From Darksidea phi (lineage: Eukaryota > Ascomycota > Dothideomycetes > Pleosporales > Lentitheciaceae), in the NCBI GenBank assembly GCA_030770425.1, contig JASJFT010000013.1, forward strand, positions 248,001 to 312,000: a stretch of 64,000 nucleotides of DNA, given 5' to 3'. The notes beneath the pieces are model-generated. The model searched no databases. It was not told the origin of the DNA and worked only from the letters and a program-made list of their open reading frames with translations. A program made the position numbers and the translations under genes. Shown piece after piece: positions 24,376 to 33,200 of the stretch. The number at the start of each line of letters is the position of its first letter. The first letter of the stretch is position 1.

Positions 24376-26020
24376 ATGCGCGCTTTCGCAGTTTTGGTAG
24401 CAATGATGGTGGCAGCTGTAATTGCTGCACCTAATGTGCAGTCCTCATCAGACCTTGAAACGCGAGTAAGCATATAGTCTCATGAGTGGAGAAGACCTTA
24501 TGGTGGCAGATAGCTGACTGGATGTTGTTGGCGGATTAGCAAGTAAGTGTTCTCCCTCCTGTATAGACGGGCTCCGGTGATGATACCTGATGGCTGACTG
24601 GATGTTGTTGGCGGAATAGAAAGTGAGTGTTCTCCCTTCTGCATGGACGGGCTCTGGTGATGATACCTGATGGCTGACAGTATGCTATTGGCGGAATAGC
24701 CTGTAAGTGTTCTCCCTCCTGTATGGACGGGTTCCTGTGATGATATCTGATGGCTGACTGGATGCCGTTGGCGGAATAGCCTGTAAGTGTTCTCCCTCCT
24801 GTATAGACGGGTTCCTGTGATGATACCTGATGGCTGACTGGATGCCGTTGGCGGAATAGAAAGTGAGTGTTCTCCCTCCTGTATGGACGGGTTCCTGTGA
24901 TGATACCTGATGGCTGACTGGATGTTATTGGCGGAATAGCCTGTGAGTATTCTCCCTCCTGTATGGACGGGCTCTGGTGATAATACCTGATGGCTGATAG
25001 TATGCCGTTGGTGGAATAGTCTGTAAGTGTTCTCCCTCCTGCATGGACGGGCTCCGGTGATAATACCTAATGGCTGACTGGATGTTGTTGGCGGAATAGA
25101 CTGTGAGTGTTCTCCCTCCTATATGGACGGGTTCCTGTGATAATACCTGATGGCTGACTGGATGTTGTTGGCGGATTAGCCTGTGAGTGTTCTCCCTCCT
25201 GCATGGACGGGTTCCTATGATGATACCTGATGGCTGACAGTATACCGTTGGCGGAATAGAAAGTGAGTGTTCTCCCTCCTGTATGGACGGGTTCCTGTGA
25301 TGATACCTAATGGCTGACTGGATGTTATTGGCGGAATAGCCTGTGAGTGTTCTCCCTCCTGTATGGACGGGCTCCTGTGATGGTGCCTGATAGCTAACTG
25401 GATGTTGTTGGCGGATTAGCCTGTTGTAAGTGTTCTCCCTTCTGCATGGACGGGCTCTGGTGATGATACCTGATGGCTGACAGTATACTGTTGGCGGAAT
25501 AGCCTGTAAGTGTTCTTCCTCCTATATAGACGGGCTCCTGTGATGATACCTAATGGCTGACTGGATATTGTTGGCGGAATAGCCTGTAAGTATTCTCCCT
25601 TCTGCATAGACGGGCTCTGGTGATGATACCTGATGGCTGACAGTATACTGTTGGCGGAATAGCCTGTGAGTGTTCTTCCTCCTATATGGACGGGCTCCGG
25701 TGATAATACCTGATGGCTGACTGGATATTGTTGGCGGAATAGCCTGTAAGTGTTCTCCCTCCTGTATGGACGGGTTCCTGTGATGATACCTAATGGCTGA
25801 CTGGATGTTATTGGCGGAATAGCCTGTGAGTGTTCTCCCTCCTATATGGACGGGCTCCTGTGATGGTGCCTGATAGCTGACTGGATGTTGTTGGCGGAAT
25901 AGCCTGTAAGTGTTCTCCCTCCTGCATGGACCGGCTTCTCGGTGATGATACCTGATGACTGACTCGATATTGTTGGTATAGAACGTACGGTTCCGACGAC
26001 ACCCGTCGACAGACGTTTGA
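24376..26020 (+). CDS. Putative secreted Pro/Lys-rich peptide encoded by about 20 exons, 18 of them micro-exons
   Basis: Exon 1 (24376-24465, 30 codons) encodes a clean signal peptide (MRAFAVLVAMMVAAVIA, cleavage near A17/A18) and ends in phase 0 at GTAAGC. Then come 19 candidate introns, of 74, 77 (17 times) and 76 bp. Each has a GTRAG donor, a CTGAC/CTAAC/CTGAT branch motif and a TAG acceptor. They are separated by 3-nt exons at 24540, 24620, 24700, 24780, 24860, 24940, 25020, 25100, 25180, 25260, 25340, 25503, 25583, 25663, 25743, 25823 and 25903, plus one 6-nt exon at 25420-25425. These spell QKPPKPSTPKPPVPPPPPP. The last exon (25982-26020) gives NVRFRRHPSTDV and a stop, with a Kex2-like RR. 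Total 61 aa. All introns are phase 0, so skipping any micro-exon keeps the frame. The alternative is a single 1.5-kb intron containing a minisatellite. No family is recognised. Confidence 0.55.
24466..25981 (+). repeat. 80-bp tandem array of intron-like units (19 copies)
   Basis: Units recur every 80 bp, except one 83-bp unit around 25420. Unit order is donor GTRAGTGTTCTCCCTCCT, a variable GYATGGACGGG region, a branch motif in TGGCTGACTGG, then GTTGGCGGAATAG and three bases. The first and last units are the most diverged. Differences between copies are nearly all transitions, except in the three bases between acceptor and donor. The period is not a multiple of three and the plus frames contain stops, so the array cannot be a conventional repeat-protein ORF. 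Confidence 0.92.
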
Positions 26021-27916
26021 TCATATCTTGTCGCATGATATTCGGTAAGTTATAATAAGTCCTGCATCTATGCTGGTATGAGAATGTTAGCGAGATACTT
26101 ATTACCACTAGGGGAGGGTTGTCCACTGCTACTTTAAGCAGAGTTGTGGGATGTGGAATTGAGTATGTTGGCCTTGGCTAGGTTTTGTCTAGAAATTTCT
26201 AGGATTTCCCTAGTCTTCGTGCAAATGCAAAGGTCGTTTTTATCTATTCGGTCTCCGCCTTCATTGCCGCTGCATGTTAACTTGTAAATGTGCGCCTAGT
26301 GGTACGCTACTCCTTATATTTACTTCCAGCACAACAAAAACGCTCCGCTCCTTGGGCCACAACTCCGATCTGTCGCATCTCGCAGACATTGTGCAACAGA
26401 ACAACTCGGGCCCATCTGACCTCACCAAAACATGCCTAGCCTTTCCACTTTTGTACGTACTTGGAGCGATGGCGTTCTGACAGTGGTACTCAAGCCCCTC
26501 GCCGAGGTGCAGGCTTTGATATTTTCGGTCCATATCATGCTAGCCGGTCCCCATTGCCATGCCCACTATGGTTGAGACCCCCCACCCACTCCACCTTCCT
26601 GTATACCTCTCCTGTCTCGCCTTATTCCCTTCGATAGGCCGGTACCAGATATCTGGCCGGTGCCCAGTAGCGACCGGTTGTGATGGGCTCGAGAGGCATG
26701 AGGACGTGAGAGGCTCGGGCACATTTTTGTTCGGTCAGCGGCGGTACCAACGGCGGGTCTGCGGAGCTTGGGGGCAACGTGATGGATTCTCTCTAAGGTA
26801 CGAAAGCTTCCAAGTTACCGGGAAGTGGTGCGTTATACCGCATCTCGAAGTTGTGCGATAGCTGTATTGAAAGCCCGATTGCGGTTTCGATGCTGGATGT
26901 TCGTGGACTGAACAAGCGCTTGGGCCTTCAGAATCTCAGCCTTGCTCCCAGCTCGGAGTCGGATCTATGATATCCCGGAGCTTGGCAAAACTACGCACAG
27001 CCACAGGTCCCGCAGTCATCACAATCAATTACACAGTAATGATGTCGCACTGAGATGTACTAATATAGGATGCTAGGAACAATTTATGATGAATAGCAGA
27101 GTTGCATTGTGTGTGTGTTGTTGTCAGATTCGATGGGATCCTGATGATGTGGAGATATATGATGCGTATTGTCTGTGTCTATCTAGATCGTTGGTACTGG
27201 TTCTTGTAGTACGGACTCTAAGCAGCTAAGCAACGATCCCCCTTTTGGTTAGGCCACATGACCTACTTCACGCGACCTGTACTACGGGTACTGTATCCCA
27301 TGGTACTGAGCTGATACTACAGGAAACTGTATCCTGTAGTACGGCCAACCCGACCTTTCTTCAGCCACTTGATGAACGATCGGTTCCTTGTCTACTGGGC
27401 CACCTCCTGAGGCATCTACCAAGGGCCAGGAGCAGCACCAATCTGACAACTATAGTGTGCTTTAAGCACTACGCAACTCTGATACAGGAGATGCAGTAGA
27501 GGTAAAGGATTTTATATAGTAATTTGTAAGGCAAGAGTGTTACTCCTGTGTCCTTTTAATAGAGTGTGCGAAATATATACAAGGAAGTACTTAGGCAAGG
27601 CGTAGCTATGACTTGCTGTGTCAGCGTAAGGGGTCAGCAGCGGTGGCAATTTGCCACTAGCAGCAGGGAGGACGGCCGACACGCACCGGCACAGACCTTG
27701 CGCGGGAGGCGTTTTTGGGTTTTTGGTTGTACGTGAGAAGAAAATAGATTGCCGCGGCATGTACTGAGTGAGTTGGCGCTAAGACATGTTCGGTAGGGCT
27801 ACCGGTTTAGGGCCTCCCCCGCGGGACCTAACGTAACAGCCCGTGTTGTTCACGATAATGCCCGTAACTACAGACGATGAACAATAGGCTGTGTGAGGCT
27901 ACAAAACTTTTGCTAC
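26021..27916. other. Intergenic region, no supported gene
   Basis: It begins with the 3' UTR of the peptide gene. A GTAAGT donor at 26045-26050 could mark a 3' UTR intron. Scattered short frames (26261-26861, 27245-27499, 27512-27760) lack domains or splice support. A diverged dispersed repeat lies at about 27640-27790 (see 40275-40420). Confidence 0.4.
27640..27790. repeat. Diverged dispersed repeat, member 1
   Basis: The segment containing GCAGGGAGGACGGC, CCTTGCGCGGGAGGCG and, further on, GCATGTACTGAGTGAG is recognisably similar to 40275-40420 in the same order and orientation. No ORF or clear terminal repeat was found, so the class is unknown. Confidence 0.4.
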
Positions 27917-28846
27917 TTATAGTCTGGATCGAATACCATCTTTGTGTCTTGTCTGCAGTCGGCTAGCGCGTGGTAGGGCGAAGTGAGAGTGGCCATGTTG
28001 CGTCAGAATCCCGTTCGGGGACGAGCCCTCCAAAGCGTTTGCGAGCTGCGTTATGCAAAGCTCGAATGCGTGGAAATACTTGGCTGCTAATAACGGGTCT
28101 ACTAGACCCTGCGCCGCATTGAACTTCTCAACTTCGGTAAGATGCATGGATGCAGTTCCTGCCAGTGCATCTGGACGATTCCTTGGGACATTGAGCACAT
28201 TCAGGCACTGTAGTGGACATCGACAGTGCTTGTCGCTGAGCTCTGGAAGGGGATCGTTGATATAAGCAGACCCTGTCTCGATATTGACTTCATGTGAGAT
28301 GGTCTCATGATGCGTGTCGATATGCTCCATGATCAGTCAGGCAATGCTGATGTCGTGCTTGTCCCGGTACGGATCCTTCCGCAGGATTGCGTCGCAATAC
28401 AGGGCTGGAATGGGAGGATAGTGCCCAGTCCAGTCATTCAGACCTCCAAAAAGAGATAGAGACGCCAAGAAACCCTCCACGGATATAAGCGTATGCGCGA
28501 AGAGGTGGGTATCTCTCTGCAAGTGCGGGGCAGATGGAAGAGCCATGGTTTTCATCTTCAGAACCGAGACGTCGAGTGGGGGGATACACGTTGAGATAGA
28601 TACATTAGTTTGAGAGGTTCGAAAAGCTTTACGAAGCCTGAGGAGAGCATCTAAAACAACTGGAGCCGAGAGCGTGTGCTCCGCTAGTAAGATATGAACT
28701 CCAGCTGGTACTCGTTGCAGAACGTGTTCTCTAGCTACCACCGCACTGCTATCTTTCAGAGGTTCAGTGCTACCCTGCATGATTGAGTGAGAACTGTCGC
28801 TGTGGTACTCGGAGCAAGCATGTTGATGCTCCATAGTCCAGAACAC
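27917..28846 (-). pseudogene. Hypothetical protein gene interrupted by an in-frame stop
   Basis: On the minus strand one frame runs from about 28846 to 27917 (about 309 codons), broken only by a TGA at 28337-28339. The part before it has 169 codons from an ATG at 28846; the part after it has about 137. The TGA can derive from CGA or TGG by a single RIP-type transition. The upstream part has a hydrophobic helical stretch (VHILLAEHTLSAPVVLDALL). The downstream part has a short Cys-rich motif (KHCRCPLQC) and a helical segment ending near LANALEGSSP. I do not recognise the family. Either it is a recent pseudogene, or the stop lies in an intron or ends a genuine shorter gene. Confidence 0.4.
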
Positions 28847-29388
28847 ATCGACGGCAGTTCTTCGAATCGTGGAATGAGCGCCTATGGAACGCGTCTAAGC
28901 CAGAATGTTAGAAAGTTAAAGGTACATTGACCAAAGTGAAAACAAGAGAGATGCTCACAATATGGGCTGCTTCGGGGCAATGGTCATATGCGGGTGTTTG
29001 TCGCATCGTAATGATAAACATGGTAGATGCGATCCGGTGTCATTGCGTTATCGATAAGCACCTAAAGGAGTTAGGGACGTGGGATCTTGGCCCGTCGCGA
29101 GAGCTCGACTGTACAAGCAGGGAGGACCTCACGCATCGACTCCGACCCTGCAACTATCTATTCCTTATCTTTATGAAAAGATTAGTAGGCAACTCCTATT
29201 GTTTTGAGCCAACTTACAGAGAACGTGGCGTCTCCATGCATATTACACTCACCCTCTTCATCAAAACAGTGTCATGGGCACTGACAGCACATCACACAAA
29301 ATTTTACCAGCAGCCAAGCTTCTCCCAGGCGCGGTGAGAACCCCTCCTGAGAGTCCGACGCTCTGCACCTGAAGACGCAGCCACATCG
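28847..29388. other. Intergenic region, no supported gene
   Basis: A 136-codon plus-strand frame (28927-29337) is open, but it has no domain, an unusual composition and no start context that sets it apart from chance. Confidence 0.35.
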
Positions 29389-30281
29389 TTGCCCATCTCC
29401 CCGCCGGCTACTGTCCTTGTCGAATCTTCTCCTCGAGTCTTCCCGCACCGCATTCATCGCCTATTCAACTGCATACAACAGTGGTATCAAGGGAAACCGT
29501 CGAGCAATACCTGGGAGCGTGTTCGCATATGGTCGGAGAAGTACCAAGTGCTGCAGGATGAGCTGGGGAAGGACACCCGCCTTGGAGCCTTGGTCGCAGA
29601 CAAGCTTCGCTACGACTACGATCCAGTCAAAAGCGAGTTCATCCTTCGCATGCCTTCGCCGCTGCATAGCATCTTCGCCATCAGGCTGCAAGAGGTGATT
29701 GTCTAGGAACTTGTGGCTTTGATGAAGCACGAAGAAGTACGGCCAATAATAGAGTGCATTAAGATGGCTACCACACCCGACGTCAGGTTTGGTGATAAAT
29801 CTACAAAAAGGAAGAAATCTCCGGACGGATCGTTTCGTTTTGCTGGTACCAAGTATCCGCCCCTGGTAACTGAAGTCGCCAATACACAGAAGAGGGGTGA
29901 CCTGTGGTGCCTCGCTGAAACCTACATTGAGCACACCAAGGGCCGGACTAGGACCGTAATTACCGTAGACCTAGGAAGCGCCTCAATAACAAACTTACAC
30001 TTGAATTACAACACTAGGTTTTAGCTCACTTACGAGACTTCCTGTGCTGACTTATGTAAACATAATCCGCCCTATCTTCTTTGCACGAGAACAAATGCCG
30101 AAGTAGATGCCGCAGGACAACGCCACCTTCCTCCGATTCTTTGAGTGTGTTGTGGAAGATTTTGTGAGTCTTCTGGCTGTAACTACTCAACTCGCGTACT
30201 GTGCGAAAAACCTGGACTCGCTTGCCGCCGTTACGGCCCTAATGAATCAAGTCAATCATATTGACATGATAGTTCCTAACA
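29389..30281 (+). pseudogene. Decayed PD-(D/E)XK (Uma2-like) nuclease-family gene, 3' end cut by LINE copy B
   Basis: Plus frame 29389-30024 is one reading frame broken by TAG at 29704-29706, between ...RLQEVIV and ELVALMKHEE. The segment SPDGSFRF...YPPLVTEVANTQKRGDL...IEHTKGRTRTVITVDL resembles a fungal family with a restriction-endonuclease-like fold, in which the Asp of PDG and the Glu of TEVA would be metal ligands. Further downstream, frame 30107-30280 is open but preceded by another TAG, at 30098-30100. Both TAGs are explained by CAG-to-TAG, the RIP direction. The frame reaches the LINE target site at 30269-30281. Read across the empty site, it would end a few codons later (SLRLQ-stop at 36753-36770). 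Family assignment is tentative. Confidence 0.45.
30269..30281. repeat. Left target-site duplication of LINE copy B (13 bp)
   Basis: ATAGTTCCTAACA is identical to 36741-36753, directly after the LINE 3' tail. Confidence 0.9.
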
Positions 30282-33200
30282 CCGAACACCAATTTTTCTG
30301 GATTTTCAGATTGGTAATTTTTATCATTTTTCTATCTAATCCTAGTTGAAACGGGCCTGAATTTTCGAATTCTAGCCTTTATCTACCCTCTACTCATCGC
30401 GCTATTGCGCTGTAATATAAATAGTAGAAATTATAGAGTCTATAGTAGTATCCGGGGCGACCCCCCCTAATAGCTAGTAGCCGTCCTTCCTCCTAGAGGG
30501 CGGTATAGGGCTAGTAGGGCTTAAGTCTACTAGATAGAATAATATTCACGCCTCTAAAAGGTACCGTATAATAGATATTCACGCGCTAGTACGTCTTTAA
30601 CTTAATAGTAGTATAAATACCTAGGATAAGGCTAGAGCGGTAACTAATACTATCTCTAGCGCGATTACCCCCTATCTTACTACTATTAGGTATACTACTT
30701 AAAGATATAAAGTTATTACTATAATTCTTATAGAAGCTATTAATACCTATATAAAGGGCTTTATAAATCCTAAAAATACGAAAATCGCGAATAACCTCCG
30801 ATACCTAGTTATCTAGGCTATTACTAACTTAGTTATAGGTACTAGTAGTAATAGTAACTATATAAATAGTAATAGTAATAGTACTAGTTTATACCCGAGT
30901 ACTAGTAGATACCCCCAAAGAACGTACGTAGAAGCCGCTTTATCGTCTTTCTTAAGAGAAAGTAACTATCTTATATCTAAAAGTATATTCTAAAAAGAAT
31001 AAGCGCGAGCTATATAAGCCTATAATATAATAAAGTAGGACGATAATATTTATATCCTACTTATAATTTCTACTCTAATCTAGCTCCTAAACCTAGTACT
31101 AATAGCTATTTAATAGGTTATATATAGTACTATAGGACTCTAGATTACTAATATTCTCTAGACTATAACTATAAGAATAGACTAGGTAATTATTCTAGCT
31201 AGTAGGATAATACGCGACTAACTTATAAAGTAGAAAATTTAAAAGAAAATAATCTATACTATAGAGGGTAATAAAGCTACTCTTCTATAGAAGTAGTATA
31301 ACTACGTAGTCTAGAATATATAGTATAGCTTTAGAAGTTTCTTTAGAGAAGAAACCTCTATTACTTTATATAATATTAAGAAGGAGATAGTAGCCTAGAT
31401 AGGAATATAACTAATTAGCTACTAGCCCTCTAGATATAGTTCTAATAAGAGAGGCTTAATTATCTAGGTTATATTCTTCCTTAAGCTAGTATAGCCTTTC
31501 TAGCTCTTTAGAACGAGTAATCGATTTAAAGAGATTATTAAAAAGACTATAATAGTCTAATATAAGAACGATTACTAGGAATATTATAACCCTATAAAAT
31601 ATACGAAAGTAGTAAGGTATATCTACTATAGTAATAGAATTATAGGCTATATTAGACTTACTAGTATAGAGTATACTTATAAGGAAAGGTATATAAACTA
31701 CTTAGAACCCTACTAGTTAGACTATAGTATCTACCCTATAGTCCTTAAGAGAGTTAATAGTAGGATTATTAAACCTACTAAAAAGGAACTTACGATAATT
31801 TAATATATAGAACGTTATACCTTTTAGTAGGTTTACGACCTTACTAAATAATATATATAATAATTAGTCGAATAATAACTCTTATAAGAAGTATTATTAA
31901 GTAGTAAAGGGGGACTAATTATAAAGATCGACCCCTTATAATAAAGTAGTATAGTAGCTACTAGTATCTAAAGGGGTAGAAAGCGCCCTATTATATAGAC
32001 TAGGACGCTAGTTAGAGTAGTAGCTATTATACTATAAAGTACTAGACTAGTTAGAAACGTCTTTTAGTATACCTTTCTTAATATTAAGTATCTATTAATA
32101 TAGAGCGTTATCCTCTAAAATAAGTATATTATTTTATTTTAAGAAAAGAATATAGATATAAACAACTTCTCTAACTTATATTAGAATAACTAATCTACTA
32201 ATAATATATTTTTAAGAAGACTAAAGATATATAGATAAAATAGATTAATATAAATAAGAGATTACCTAGTTATATTACTACTCTAGAAATCGTCTATAAT
32301 AAGAAAATAGATATCTTATATATCTAAGAATCTTTTATCTATATAGGTATATAAATCTTAATATACCTAGGCTTTACTTACTATTTACTAGTAGAAGTCT
32401 AGAACGACTTAAGAGAATAGGAAGTCTAGTACCTAAGAATTATAATATATATTTAAAAGGAAGTAGAGTTTTATATTATATACTACTAGCTACTATAGAA
32501 TAGAGATCTATAATAGATAGAGGTAAATAGTATATCTATACTAAATATCTATAGATAACTCTAGATACTATAAGCCCTAGATTATATTATATATCTAACC
32601 CCCCCTTTATACTACTTAGTAGGGGGAGATTTTAATATTAAGTATAATATATTTAAACTAGAAGCTATAATATTCTAGGAGGGAAAGAAGCTTATTAAAT
32701 AAATAATAAAGAGTAATATAGACTTTATAGAAGAATCTAGTAAGATAACTTATTAGATAGGATATATTATTAATCTTACCTTTTTAAATATACCTTTTAC
32801 TAAAATAGTTATTAGACTAGACTTATACTATAACTTAGACTATATTATCTAGATTACTATAATTTTAGAGTATAATAAGTAGATACTTAAATAATATTAC
32901 TATTATATCCTATAGAATAAATTATTTAAGTTTATAGATATAGTTACTCTAGGTATATACTAAGTCTTAGATTCTAGTAATCTATTTAGAGATAAGTTTA
33001 AAGTGTATATAAATATACTTATCTAGATTATTAATAAGGGTATATATATAGTAAAAAAGATTAACTAAGAAATAAAATACTTAGCTCTTTAGTAGATAGA
33101 GGAGTATTATAAGACCTACTAGTAATACCTATACTTAATAGAAGAATATATAGAATAGAATCCTATAAAGACTACTTATACTTTTTATACTATTATCTAA

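Noticed and set aside
24466..25981. CRISPR-like or conventional coding tandem repeat
   Set aside because: The repeats are contiguous with no unique spacers, the organism is a fungus, the 80-bp period is not a multiple of three, and plus frames contain stops. The minus-strand frames at 25416-26126 are shadows of the repeat.
26559..27499. Short plus-strand frames (84-100 codons)
   Set aside because: They have alternative starts, no motifs, and composition like the surrounding intergenic DNA.
28927..29337. 136-codon plus-strand frame
   Set aside because: It has no recognisable domain or signal and sits between decayed genes; chance is more likely.
30107..30349. 80-codon frame as an independent gene running past 30281
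   Set aside because: Codons after 30281 belong to the inserted LINE. Before it, the frame continues a decayed upstream gene.
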